From Spirochaetales bacterium Spiro_10 (GTDB lineage Bacteria > Spirochaetota > Spirochaetia > Treponematales > Treponemataceae), in the NCBI GenBank assembly GCA_001604405.1, contig LVBL01000041.1, positions 1 to 64,000 on the forward strand: DNA of 64,000 bases, read 5' to 3'. Positions 36,296 to 45,216 of this stretch are shown here, piece after piece. Numbering within the stretch: the first letter of the stretch is position 1; every line of letters starts with the position of its first letter. The notes under the pieces are model-generated. The model made no database searches and was not told the origin of the DNA. It saw only the letters and a list, made by a program, of their open reading frames with translations. A program made the position numbers and the translations under genes.

Positions 36296-37582
36296 TTACT
36301 TCTCGGCCTTGTACGACTTGTCTATGGCGGCCGCGGCCGCTTCCGGCGTAATCGTGCCGGCAAAGAGGCCCTGCGTGACGTCCTTGACGACCTCTCCGGT
36401 AGCGGGAGGCAGGTACTGGTCGTAATAGAGCTGGAAATAGCTCGCCTCGCCGACGGCCTTGTTGATGGCGATGAGGTTCGGGTCCGTGAGCGCGGTCTCG
36501 GCCCCGATGGCGGTCGGAACGATGCCCAAGGGTCCGGTGGTGAGGAACTTCTGCGTCTCGATGTTCGTTATGAACTTCAGGAACTCGACCGCTTCCTTCG
36601 GCGCGTTTTTCCCGATGACGAGACCGTCGCCGCCGCCCATCAGGTCGGTGAGCTTGCCCTTTCCGCCTTCGACCGCGGGGAAGGACATGAAGCCGAGCTT
36701 GTCGCCGATTCCCTGTTTCGACTCGGACGATCCGATCTGGACGGCCGGGGCCCACTGGCCCATGAGCTCCATGGCGGCCTTTCCGTTACCCATCAGGGCG
36801 GCCTGGTCGCCGCCGTAGGTCGCGGCGAGGAATCCCTCCTGGAAGGGCTTCAGGTCGATGAGCTCCTTGAGAAGTACGCCGGCTTTTACGAAGGGTTCGT
36901 CGGTAAACGAACCGTTGCCGATCGTCGCCTTGTCGAAGGCCTCTTTACCGCCAAGCCGGACGGCGAGATACACCCACCAGAAATGGCCCGGCCACTTGTC
37001 ACCCTCGCCGAGGGCGATGGGGGTAATGCCGGCGGCCTTGAGTTTCTTGACGCAATCGAGGAAATCCTTCCACGTCTCGGGGGGAGTCGTATACCCGACC
37101 TTGGCGAGCAGGTCCTTGTTATACCATATGCCGACGCCGCCCATGGTGTACGGAAGACCGTAGATCTTGTCCTTGTAGCTGTACACGCCCACGGCGCCCG
37201 CGCCGATCTTGCTGTCCCAGTTTTTCTTGTATTCGTTGGTGATATCCTTGAGGAGTCCCGACTCGGCGAAGGAGTTCATCACGCCGCCGCCCCAGCTTCT
37301 GAAGATATCGGGGGGATTCCCGGACTGCATGACCGTCGCAAGCTTGCTCTTGTAGGCCTCGTTCTCGAGAACGGTGATCTTGATGTCGACGTTCGGATGC
37401 TTTTCCATGAACTTGGCCGCGATCTTTTCCCATTCCGGATAGTGCAGGTCATTGCTGTCCAGGTGCCAGAAATCGATTGTCACCTTGCCACCGGCGGTTT
37501 TATCCTTGCCGGAGCAGGAAATGGCCACGCACGCGATCGTGAGGATAATCAGTATCCCCGCTAGTCCCTTTCTTAGAACCAT
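36296..37582 (-). CDS. Sugar-binding lipoprotein of ABC importer (family 1)
   Basis: A 428-residue extracytoplasmic solute-binding protein. The signal peptide ends in lipobox VAISC (Cys near 23), so it is tethered to a membrane. The mature part has the family 1 pattern (VTIDFWHL, NPPDIFRSWGGG, YGLPYTMGGVGIWYNKDLLAKVG, GNGKAAMELMGQWAP). AGGAGG lies 6 nt upstream. First gene of the operon; a consensus-like promoter and an inverted repeat lie upstream. Confidence 0.94.
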   Translation of the reverse strand: MVLRKGLAGILIILTIACVAISCSGKDKTAGGKVTIDFWHLDSNDLHYPEWEKIAAKFMEKHPNVDIKITVLENEAYKSKLATVMQSGNPPDIFRSWGGGVMNSFAESGLLKDITNEYKKNWDSKIGAGAVGVYSYKDKIYGLPYTMGGVGIWYNKDLLAKVGYTTPPETWKDFLDCVKKLKAAGITPIALGEGDKWPGHFWWVYLAVRLGGKEAFDKATIGNGSFTDEPFVKAGVLLKELIDLKPFQEGFLAATYGGDQAALMGNGKAAMELMGQWAPAVQIGSSESKQGIGDKLGFMSFPAVEGGKGKLTDLMGGGDGLVIGKNAPKEAVEFLKFITNIETQKFLTTGPLGIVPTAIGAETALTDPNLIAINKAVGEASYFQLYYDQYLPPATGEVVKDVTQGLFAGTITPEAAAAAIDKSYKAEK

Positions 37583-37611
37583 TCGGTCCTCCTTTTCCTT
37601 TCTTGTGCGGT

Positions 37612-37640
37612 AGTGTAACCCGGAAAAAAACGGCTGTCAA
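37612..37640 (-). promoter_or_regulatory. Promoter of the sugar importer operon
   Basis: Minus strand: -35 TTGACA (37640-37635), 17-bp spacer, -10 TACACT (37617-37612), 30 nt before the binding-protein start. Confidence 0.7.
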
Positions 37641-37653
37641 TTTTTTTGTTATG

Positions 37654-37672
37654 TATCCGTTATTATGATATA
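37654..37672. promoter_or_regulatory. Operator-like repeat O1
   Basis: TATCCGTTATTATGATATA, 14 bp upstream of the importer -35. It matches O2 at 37740-37758 in 17 of 19 positions, in the same orientation. Core half-sites are TATCa / TGATA. Confidence 0.6.
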
Positions 37673-37739
37673 TAAAGAAAGCGCAACCTTGTAAACATTG
37701 ATGAATTGGTTTATATCTTCACTTATTGTTCTTTTAATA

Positions 37740-37758
37740 TATCAGTTATTGTGATATA
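37740..37758. promoter_or_regulatory. Operator-like repeat O2
   Basis: TATCAGTTATTGTGATATA, 24 bp upstream of the regulator start codon; half-sites TATCA / TGATA. The spacing from O1 is 86 bp, about eight helical turns, so looping between the two is possible. Confidence 0.6.
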
Positions 37759-37781
37759 AATAACCACAAGGAAGCAATCCA

Positions 37782-38702
37782 ATGGGGAATCAAAGTATCC
37801 TGGTAATCAACAGCAACGAGGACAGCACCATCCTCAAGGGCATTTGCTCGGAACTGAGAATCAGGATCCTGCAATGCCTTCGGGACGAAAGCCTGAACGT
37901 CAACGACCTCGCGAAACTCCTCGGCATCCCGCAATCCACCGTGGCCATCAACGTGCAGATACTGGAGAAGGCGTCCCTCATCCGTACCGAGACCGTCAAG
38001 GCGAAGAAAGGAAGCCAGAAGATATGCCACGGCCTCTATCAGGAGATCGTGCTGCAGTTTCCGAATTCCAAAAAGGACGAGAAGAACAGCATCGAGGTGG
38101 AGATGCCGATCGGACTCTTCACCGGCTTCGAGGTATCGCCGCCCTGCGGCATGTGCTCGACCGAGTCCATCATCGGCTTCCTCGACGTCCCGGACGAGTT
38201 CCTGAATCCCGAACGGATGAAGGCGGGGCTGCTCTGGTTCGAGAAGGGATTCGTCGAGTATAAATTCCCGAACAACAGCCTCTACAAGGGCACGCCGGTA
38301 CGACGGCTCGAGCTTTCGGCGGAGTTGTCGTCCGAGATTCCCGGCACCAATCCCGAGCTTCAGTCGGACATAACGCTATGGGTCAACGACGTCGAGATCG
38401 GGTATTGGACGTCCCCGGGAGATTTCGGCGACAAGCGCGGCAAGCTCACGCCCTCCTGGTGGAAGCTCGAGGGATCGCAGTACGGCCTGCTCAAGCAGTG
38501 GAGCGTGACGAACGAAGGCTCGTTTATCGACGGGGTCCAGATATCCGGCGTCCGGCTCTCGGACCTGAAACTCGACGAACACCATTCGATACGGGTCCGC
38601 ATCGGCGTCAAGGAAACCGCCGCGCACATGGGCGGCATCAACATCTTCGGAAAGGGTTTCGGCAACTACGACCGCAACATCCTGCTCAGGCTGTATTTCT
38701 AG
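37782..38702 (+). CDS. ArsR-type winged-helix regulator with C-terminal sensor domain
   Basis: A 306-residue DNA-binding regulator divergent from the sugar importer. The N-terminal winged helix (about 18-80; ICSELRIRILQCLRDESLNVNDLAKLLGIPQSTVAINVQIL) is ArsR-like. The C-terminal 200 residues are a beta-rich domain with PPCGMCSTESIIGF near 120 and no metal-box as in ArsR/SmtB, so the ligand is more likely a sugar than a metal. Similar large ArsR-like regulators sit beside arabinofuranosidase and importer genes in clostridia. Two matching sites (O1, O2) lie in its promoter region. Confidence 0.78.
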   Translation: MGNQSILVINSNEDSTILKGICSELRIRILQCLRDESLNVNDLAKLLGIPQSTVAINVQILEKASLIRTETVKAKKGSQKICHGLYQEIVLQFPNSKKDEKNSIEVEMPIGLFTGFEVSPPCGMCSTESIIGFLDVPDEFLNPERMKAGLLWFEKGFVEYKFPNNSLYKGTPVRRLELSAELSSEIPGTNPELQSDITLWVNDVEIGYWTSPGDFGDKRGKLTPSWWKLEGSQYGLLKQWSVTNEGSFIDGVQISGVRLSDLKLDEHHSIRVRIGVKETAAHMGGINIFGKGFGNYDRNILLRLYF

Positions 38703-38812
38703 CGCGGAACAGCTCCCGCTTTGCTTCAATTATGTACTTTCGTACAATGCGCGTTCTCGGTTCGAATGGTACCGTGGAGTTTACGGGGAATTCGTCCCCA
38801 AAGGAGAACGCA

Positions 38813-39250
38813 ATGAACAAAGCGAACCGTACCCGCCGGCCGGCCCTGACCGCGCTCTTGGTGGCGACAACGCTCCTCGCGTTTGTCGCCGCCTGTTCGT
38901 CTGATAGCGAACCGGAAGGCCTTTCCGCTCCGACAAACCTCACCGCGACGGCCGTGTCCGAGAACAGGATCGACCTTACTTGGTCCGGCACCTACACGAG
39001 AACCGCCGCAAAGGGCGTCTCAAGGGCTGCGACCTACGAATCAGGATTTCGGGTCGAGCGAAGCGCAACATCCGCGACAAGCGGTTTCGCGCTGGCGGTC
39101 GTAACCGAAGGGACTACCTTCAGCGACACATCTGTGAGCGCGTCGACTCAGTACTGGTACCGGGTGCGCGCCTTCGACCAGGAGGGCCCGTCCGACTGGT
39201 CGTCGGTGGGTACCGCCACGACACCGGCATCACTATTTGCGACACCCTGA
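38813..39250 (+). CDS. Small lipoprotein with one fibronectin type III domain
   Basis: A 145-residue exported protein: signal peptide with lipobox FVAAC (Cys near 28), then one FN3 domain (about 38-140; LSAPTNLTATAVSENRIDLTWSG...YWYRVRAFDQEGPSDWSSV). No catalytic domain follows, unlike most FN3 proteins linked to glycan hydrolysis. AAAGGAG precedes the start. Possibly a truncated or adhesion-type surface protein. It is convergent with the diguanylate cyclase gene. Confidence 0.78.
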   Translation: MNKANRTRRPALTALLVATTLLAFVAACSSDSEPEGLSAPTNLTATAVSENRIDLTWSGTYTRTAAKGVSRAATYESGFRVERSATSATSGFALAVVTEGTTFSDTSVSASTQYWYRVRAFDQEGPSDWSSVGTATTPASLFATP

Positions 39251-39287
39251 AACAAGCGCTCGCCAGGACGGGCTCCAGGAAAGGCGC

Positions 39288-41354
39288 TCAGGCGATCTCC
39301 CGGAAGCTCGTCTTGTCCTCACCGAGGATATGCCTGACGATCAGATCGGTACAGATGAACGATACCACGGTGTACGTGGGTGTTTTGCCTCTCTCGAAGG
39401 CCTCGATATGGGACTCAAGCTTCTGCAATAAAAAGGCATGCTCCTTCATGTGCCGCTCGATATACGAACTCTTGCGCGACCGCAGATACCCTTCCTCATC
39501 ACTGAAATGTCTGGTCGACCCTTCCTGCAGGGACCGCAGAAGCGGGAGGATCTCATCCGTGGGTCTGCCGTTAACGATGGCGTTAACGAGACCGTTCGCG
39601 AGCGAGAACAGCGCCCGGTGCTGTTCGTCGTACGCCTCTACCCCGACGCGGTATTCGTCACGCCAGGGTATTTGCAGCATCAGAAGCTCTTCGCGGGAAT
39701 CGGTTGGCAGATCCGGCCGGAGGCCGGACGAGACGACGGTCCTGTTGCGTCCCGTCTCCTTTGCCCGATACAAGGCACCGTCCGCTTCCTTGAACCATTC
39801 CAGGAAGTCCTCGTCGGAACCGTGCTGAGCCACTCCGATACTGATGGTTATTGGCGGGCATGAATCAAACCTGAGATCCATGACGCATCTCCTGATTTTT
39901 TCTGCTAGCACGAAGCCGCTTTGCTCGTCCGTGTCGGGAAGGAGAACGATGAACTCCTCGCCTCCCCAGCGGGCAAGGGTATCTGTGCCGCGGATCGAGT
40001 CCTGCATCGCCTTACCTACCTCTTTGAGGACGACATCGCCAACGTCATGCCCGCAGGTGTCGTTTACTCGCTTGAAGTGGTCAATATCCGCCACCATGAG
40101 CGCGGCGACGCTTCCGAACCGCGTTCTCCTCTGCAACTCATATTCCACCAACGGCAGAAACGCGCGGCGGTTGAGAAGGCCGGTGAGCGAATCCTTGAGC
40201 GAGAGCTCCTCGGCTTCCCTGCGCGCCACGAGCAGCTGGCGGTTAACCGCGCTGAGACGCTTGTAGGACCTGACGATGAGGACGACGGCGACAAGGAGCG
40301 CGGCGATGAAAGCGATAAACACGAAATTCGCGACGCGCATCACGGTTCTCGCGTATCGCACGTAAAAGGGTTCGGGACGGTTGATGATCGTGGCGGACTC
40401 GGGTATCAAGCCGGTACTCAGGCCGTGCCGCTCCATCGCGGTCCAGTCGACTACGCACTTCGAGATGGTATACTCGCTTCCGAACCTTCCCGTATTCAGG
40501 TAATCGCGAATCGCGTGAACCATCTCCTTCGCGGCCGTTCGCGCGCTGATAACGTAGCCACCGACCGTTCCGCTTCCGGTCATCGTTTCCCAAAAGGTAA
40601 AGATTGGCGCCGGGGATATCTCGGCCAGCTCGGACAAGAGACGCTTTGGCGTCGACTGAGCCCCCGTTTTATCCCTTAAAACCGGAGTAAAAAAAATGGC
40701 CGTTGTCGCCGGGGCCTCGGAGACCGCTGCCTTGAGCTCGTCGAAGGTAAAGTCGGCGAGCAGTCGGACCGGGATGCCGGCGTCGCCCGCGAGCTCGCTG
40801 ACAAGGGAATAGACGGTTCTCGTGGAATACGGGTCGCCGGAGATGACGATCACTCCGTCCATCCGTGGGAAGACCTCCCCGACGAAAGCCCAGGTATCCC
40901 GGATCACCCGGTCGTACTTGGCCGATATGCTGAATATCCAGGGCTTCGGGTTTTCATAACTCGTCGTGTAATACGCGCGGGGTATACTTAGCGGAAAGCG
41001 CAGGTATTCGTCGATAAAGACGCAGGCATGATCCGAATTCCCGATGACGGCATCGAGGGAAACGTTCTTGTATTTTTCAAGGATAAATCCCGCCAGGGCC
41101 GTGCGTTCAGGGACGGTGCCGAATCGGGTAACGTCAAGGTTCTCGATATACAGTTCCAAACCGCTTCCCGGAGCTTCTGCGAGTTCACGAAGGCTTTCCT
41201 CGAAGGCGGTTGTCCAGGGAAACGAGGTATTATACGAATGGATAACGAGAATCTTCTGTGCGGAAAGCGGAATGACTGATAACAGTAATAACACGCAAAC
41301 GCACGCTATCCTTGAAGGGCACCTATACGCATTCTTTTCGAAGAAATTACGCAT
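39288..41354 (-). CDS. Diguanylate cyclase with periplasmic sensor and C-terminal hemerythrin domain
   Basis: A 688-residue membrane sensor that makes cyclic di-GMP. Order: signal/membrane anchor (about 12-32), ABC-substrate-binding-like periplasmic domain (about 33-335), membrane helix (about 340-362), GGDEF domain (about 390-560) with active motif RWGGEEF and an upstream product-inhibition site RGTD, then a bacteriohemerythrin domain (about 570-688) with DEQH, HFSDEE, HMKEH and HILGED ligands for a di-iron site. The start at 41354 is used because the longer frame overlaps the next gene. It could couple a periplasmic ligand and oxygen to c-di-GMP level. Confidence 0.9.
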   Translation of the reverse strand: MRNFFEKNAYRCPSRIACVCVLLLLSVIPLSAQKILVIHSYNTSFPWTTAFEESLRELAEAPGSGLELYIENLDVTRFGTVPERTALAGFILEKYKNVSLDAVIGNSDHACVFIDEYLRFPLSIPRAYYTTSYENPKPWIFSISAKYDRVIRDTWAFVGEVFPRMDGVIVISGDPYSTRTVYSLVSELAGDAGIPVRLLADFTFDELKAAVSEAPATTAIFFTPVLRDKTGAQSTPKRLLSELAEISPAPIFTFWETMTGSGTVGGYVISARTAAKEMVHAIRDYLNTGRFGSEYTISKCVVDWTAMERHGLSTGLIPESATIINRPEPFYVRYARTVMRVANFVFIAFIAALLVAVVLIVRSYKRLSAVNRQLLVARREAEELSLKDSLTGLLNRRAFLPLVEYELQRRTRFGSVAALMVADIDHFKRVNDTCGHDVGDVVLKEVGKAMQDSIRGTDTLARWGGEEFIVLLPDTDEQSGFVLAEKIRRCVMDLRFDSCPPITISIGVAQHGSDEDFLEWFKEADGALYRAKETGRNRTVVSSGLRPDLPTDSREELLMLQIPWRDEYRVGVEAYDEQHRALFSLANGLVNAIVNGRPTDEILPLLRSLQEGSTRHFSDEEGYLRSRKSSYIERHMKEHAFLLQKLESHIEAFERGKTPTYTVVSFICTDLIVRHILGEDKTSFREIA

Positions 41355-41388
41355 TGACCAAGTATAACACACTAAACCAAAACGTGCC

Positions 41389-43191
41389 CTACGGAATCCA
41401 CGCCAAGGCAACGGCGCCGACGCCCGCGTGTATCCCGACGATCGGGGAGATCTCCATGATATAGTCGCATTCCCGTCCGATGGCATGGGCGGCCTCCCGG
41501 GCGAAATCCGCGGCACGTTCGGGACTCGCGGCATGAACGACCGCGTACCGCGATATCCCCGGCGCTCTGCGCCTCGCCTCCGAAAGGATCTTGCGAAGGC
41601 TTGCCGCCTGGGTGAATGACGCGCCATACGCCACGCCCTTTCCCGTTCCGTCGAGCGTGATGATCGGTTTGAGGTGCGTCAGGGCGGCGATGGCGCCCTT
41701 GAGCGCGCTGATCCTTCCGCCCCGCACCATGTACTTGAAGGTCGCAACGCTCACGAGGATGCGGGCGTCCTTTATCCGATCCTCCGTCCGCGCGAGTATC
41801 TCGTCGTGGGAAAGCCCGTTGGCCGCGTCCTCGGCGGCCGAGAGGACGACGAGCCCCTGCGCGGCGGAGTTGAGCCTGCTGTCGACGACCGAAATCCGGT
41901 ACCCTCCGGCGGACAGGCTGTCCGCGCAACGGCGCATGACCTGCCAGGTTCCGCTCAGCGCCTTGCCGACCGGAATCGCGATCACCGACTGGTAGTGCGC
42001 GGCGAGCCAGGAAAAAACCTGCTCGACACGCACGGGGTCGGGAATCGAACTGCCCGGGTAGTCCTTCCTGCTGTCAAGATACGGGTAAAAGGTATCGGCG
42101 TCGATGGTGAGTCGATCCAGATACTCGTCGTTTCCCCACAGTATCTTGAGGGGGATGACGTGGATCTGGTAGCGGTCGATGAGGGCGGAGGGTATGTCCG
42201 CTATCGAGTCGGTTACGACGGCTATTCGCGCCACGGGGGCGTGCACGGCCCTGTATTGGCGGACCATGTCGTCCACCTTTTGCTCGATTATCCGGCCGTG
42301 ATCCTTCAACCTGAAAAAAAGCCGCGCCGGCTCGTTCGTATGCACGTGGATCTTCGTTTTGTCGCGCCCGGTCGATATGATGAGGGAATCCCCGATGGGC
42401 CGGAGCTCGCGCCTGAGGACGTCGGCAAAACCGTCGGGGGTCGTTCCCTCGTGAAGGAGGAGCGCCTCGGTACAGTAGCGGTATTCTATCTCTTCCGAGC
42501 TTTCCGGAAGGTCGTGGGCGTATTCCGCCGAGTCGGCGGTTTCCGTCGCGAACGAGGAACGTTCCCAGGAAACCTTTCCCGTAACGAGCATGCGGGCTAT
42601 GCCCTCGAGAAACGCGACGAGACCCGACGCTCCCGCGTCCACGACCCCGGCCTTTTTGAGGGCTTCGAGCTGGTTCGTCGTTTCCCGGAGCGCGACGCGG
42701 GCCGCATCGAGACTTTCGATGAAGTGTTCCCTCATCGCACCGCCGCGGGATGAAAGCCGGCGCAACTCTTCAGTCCATACATGCAAGACGGTAAGCAGGG
42801 TTCCCTCGCGCGGGTCCTCCATCGCCTTGCCCGTGTCCAGCGCCGCCTTCGAGAGCGCCGCGCCGAACTCCTCGGCCGAAACGACCGGCTTGTCCGGACA
42901 GTGCGCGGCTATCCCGTTTATGAACTGGGCGATGATTATGCCGGAATTGCCCCGCGCCGAGGAAAGGGAGCGGTCGGCGAGGGACGAGAGCGTTTTCGAC
43001 AGGGACCTGAACACGCGCGGAACCTGCAGGGTCGAACGAACGGTCGCCACCATGTTGCTTCCCGTGTCGCCGTCCGCCACGGGAAACACGTTTATGTCGT
43101 TGAGCCGGCGCTTCTCCCCGAGAAGGCTCTCATAGCCCGAAAGAAGGCTGTGATACAGTTGAAACCCGTTTATTCCGCCGGATTCTTTCAT
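41389..43191 (-). CDS. DhaL-DegV fusion, probable fatty acid kinase (FakA-FakB type)
   Basis: A 600-residue cytoplasmic protein. The N-terminal DhaL/DAK2 domain (about 1-200) has NVFPVADGDTGSNM, which binds ATP-Mg in kinases of the FakA type. The C-terminal DegV domain (about 320-600) begins AVVTDSIADIPS and has the lipid-binding DegV fold of FakB. In Firmicutes these are two proteins that together phosphorylate fatty acids; here they are fused. plsY, which uses acyl-phosphate, lies directly upstream on the same strand, which fits an acyl-phosphate pathway. Confidence 0.85.
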   Translation of the reverse strand: MKESGGINGFQLYHSLLSGYESLLGEKRRLNDINVFPVADGDTGSNMVATVRSTLQVPRVFRSLSKTLSSLADRSLSSARGNSGIIIAQFINGIAAHCPDKPVVSAEEFGAALSKAALDTGKAMEDPREGTLLTVLHVWTEELRRLSSRGGAMREHFIESLDAARVALRETTNQLEALKKAGVVDAGASGLVAFLEGIARMLVTGKVSWERSSFATETADSAEYAHDLPESSEEIEYRYCTEALLLHEGTTPDGFADVLRRELRPIGDSLIISTGRDKTKIHVHTNEPARLFFRLKDHGRIIEQKVDDMVRQYRAVHAPVARIAVVTDSIADIPSALIDRYQIHVIPLKILWGNDEYLDRLTIDADTFYPYLDSRKDYPGSSIPDPVRVEQVFSWLAAHYQSVIAIPVGKALSGTWQVMRRCADSLSAGGYRISVVDSRLNSAAQGLVVLSAAEDAANGLSHDEILARTEDRIKDARILVSVATFKYMVRGGRISALKGAIAALTHLKPIITLDGTGKGVAYGASFTQAASLRKILSEARRRAPGISRYAVVHAASPERAADFAREAAHAIGRECDYIMEISPIVGIHAGVGAVALAWIP

Positions 43192-43215
43192 ATATGACTC
43201 CTGTCAAAGCGATTC

Positions 43216-43836
43216 CTAAAACAGCCTTGGCTCGGTTCCGTCCCGAAGACGGGCGATATTGCCAGCGTGTGCCGTCAGCACCGCTACCGGCACCGAGATA
43301 ACTATGATTGTCACGACGGGATCGATTCTCGCGCCCGCCGCGATCGTGAGCGAAACGAAGGCAACGGGCAGAGCAAGGGAAGCGCAGAGGGACGCGAGCG
43401 ACATCCTGCGCGAGAGGCCGAGCACGGCGATAAACACCGCGAGGCACACCGGAAAGAGGAGCGGCATAAAGGCCGTAAAGGCTCCGGCTCCGGTCGCCAC
43501 GCCCTTCCCGCCGCGAAAGGAAAGCCACGGAGTAACCATGTGTCCCGCTACCGCTGCCGCTCCCGCGAGTGCCGCGACGCGCGGGGAAAAAGCCGGGGAG
43601 ACTCCTACAAGGGCAACCGCAACCGGCACAAAACCCTTGAAAAAATCCGCAAGGACGACCGGCAGGGCCCACCGGAGGCCCAATACTCGGTAGGCGTTCG
43701 TCGCGCCCGGGTTTCCGCTCCCGAGCTTTCGTATGTCTCCCTTGCCCGCGAGGCGCCCCGCGATATACGCGGAAGGAATCGACCCCGCGAGAAAAGAGAA
43801 CACCAGCAGCAAAGAAATTCTTGCGATGTCACCCAT
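43216..43836 (-). CDS. plsY: Glycerol-3-phosphate acyltransferase PlsY
   Basis: Transfers the acyl group from acyl-phosphate to glycerol-3-phosphate, first step of phospholipid synthesis. The 206-residue membrane protein has about five to six helices and the family motifs GSGNPGATNAYR near 40 and GHMVTPWLSFRGGKGVATG near 98. The ATG at 43836 overlaps the stop of the upstream gene (TGATG). The DhaL-DegV fusion follows after 24 nt, so they are likely one operon. Confidence 0.93.
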   Translation of the reverse strand: MGDIARISLLLVFSFLAGSIPSAYIAGRLAGKGDIRKLGSGNPGATNAYRVLGLRWALPVVLADFFKGFVPVAVALVGVSPAFSPRVAALAGAAAVAGHMVTPWLSFRGGKGVATGAGAFTAFMPLLFPVCLAVFIAVLGLSRRMSLASLCASLALPVAFVSLTIAAGARIDPVVTIIVISVPVAVLTAHAGNIARLRDGTEPRLF

Positions 43837-44621
43837 CACGTCCCTACCCGTTTCGCGAAGGGATTCGGCACGAGCAGGGGCGTTCCCGCCTTGTACTCGC
43901 GATACGCCTCGTCGCCTCCCCACTTTTTGTCCGCCGATTTTTCCAGCAAGGGAATCCCGCTCACGAAAAGGAGAAGCAGGGTTATATGCAGGGGACCGAG
44001 GAAATAGAGCCACTCAAGTCCCGTGAACACGAAGGCTCCGGGGAGGGCCAGGGACCACCACACGACAATCTCGCCCAGGTAATTCGGATGGCGCGAGAAC
44101 CGCCAAACACCGGAGGACATGAACCGGTGTTCGTTTTCCTTACGCCTTTTGAAGGAGTACTTCTGCGCGTCGGCCACCGTTTCCAGGGTCAACCCCGCGA
44201 CAAAAAGAGCGACGAAGGGGACAAACGCGGTCACGGGTATCTCCGAAATCCTGCCGTCCGCCAGGACAATTCCCGTTACGGGCAGCATGATGATCCAGGC
44301 GGAGACTGCCTGCAGGAGCCAGAACGAACCGAAGGCGACGACACTGTTCCTCCTGTCGTCAAACCGGTGGTCAACCTTGATGTGCATGATCCTGAAAAAA
44401 AGGTATGAGCCAAGGCGAATCGCCCAGAGTACGACCATGGCAAGCGTCGCAAGGGCTGTCGTCGATCCCGGCCGAAGCGATACGTACAGGAAAACGGACA
44501 GTACCGCGAAACTCAGCGAGTAGGTTATATCGGTAAAAACGTCGGTACGAAGAATCGCGGCGAAGACGAAAAAAACGGCATTGATGGCTAGTGACGCCAG
44601 AAGCAAATACCAGATATTCAT
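43836..44621 (-). CDS. DUF1295 family membrane protein (steroid reductase/ICMT-like)
   Basis: A 261-residue membrane protein with about seven helices. The C-terminal FSRHPNYLGEIVVWW (about 177-191) is the nucleotide- or SAM-binding signature shared by DUF1295, steroid 5-alpha reductases and isoprenylcysteine methyltransferases. The start at 44621 has GGAGG 6 nt upstream; a frame-compatible ATG 12 nt earlier is inside that SD. The substrate is unknown. First gene of a probable operon with plsY and the DhaL-DegV fusion. Confidence 0.82.
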   Translation of the reverse strand: MNIWYLLLASLAINAVFFVFAAILRTDVFTDITYSLSFAVLSVFLYVSLRPGSTTALATLAMVVLWAIRLGSYLFFRIMHIKVDHRFDDRRNSVVAFGSFWLLQAVSAWIIMLPVTGIVLADGRISEIPVTAFVPFVALFVAGLTLETVADAQKYSFKRRKENEHRFMSSGVWRFSRHPNYLGEIVVWWSLALPGAFVFTGLEWLYFLGPLHITLLLLFVSGIPLLEKSADKKWGGDEAYREYKAGTPLLVPNPFAKRVGT

Positions 44622-44720
44622 GTACACCTCCATAACGTTTTACACTGAGTATACCCCATATTCCCCGGGAGCGCCGTGACTTGGTCACCGATTTCGCGAC
44701 CGCTTCAGGACTGCGGCGCG

Positions 44721-45173
44721 TCACGCATGTGGTTCGAGTCCCAGCACGCCCTCGAGAAAGGCAACCGAGTCCGCGACATAACGAAGGCACCTCTCGTGCA
44801 TGAGCTCGACCTTGTATCGCGTCTGCCCCTCCTCGGTCAGGAGGTCTACCCCGTCCAGGAGTTTCTTGCAGTCGATCGTGCAGTGCGCCCCCTCGAAACG
44901 GGAGACATACTCCCGGACAAGGGCGTACGACTTTTCCTGATCGTTCTTGTCGCCGCCATGACCGCGTCCGTGCAAGAGCGAGATCACGAGCAGGGCTCCC
45001 GACACGGCGCCGCAACAGCCCTGCCGCCTGCCCCCGCCCGCGCCGAAGGCGCATGCCATCCTGCAGGACAGGTCGGTACCGATGCCCGTATCCCCCGCGA
45101 ACGCCGCCGCCACCGACTGCGCGCAATTGTATGACGAGGAGAATAGCCCCCTCGCGACTTCTGACCGATTCAT
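44721..45173 (-). CDS. C_GCAxxG_C_C family protein
   Basis: A 150-residue protein matching the C_GCAxxG_C_C family (putative redox-active protein): C17 (YNCAQSV), C37 and C41 (LSCRMAC), FGAGGGRRQGCCGAVSGA with the vicinal CC, then HCTIDCKK and ERC. It has a hydrophobic stretch but no clear export signal. It follows hgcB by about 43 nt on the same strand, so it is probably co-transcribed with hgcA and hgcB. Its molecular role is not known; the cysteine arrangement suggests thiol or metal chemistry. Confidence 0.82.
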   Translation of the reverse strand: MNRSEVARGLFSSSYNCAQSVAAAFAGDTGIGTDLSCRMACAFGAGGGRRQGCCGAVSGALLVISLLHGRGHGGDKNDQEKSYALVREYVSRFEGAHCTIDCKKLLDGVDLLTEEGQTRYKVELMHERCLRYVADSVAFLEGVLGLEPHA

Positions 45174-45216
45174 GCGTAACCCCCTTGCGGCCGGCGCCCT
45201 GAGCCGGCCGTACTGA

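Noticed and set aside
43836-45173. Genomic island border around hgc
   Set aside because: No integrase, direct repeats or obvious change in base composition was seen around 44.6-47.2 kb; a formal composition analysis was not possible.
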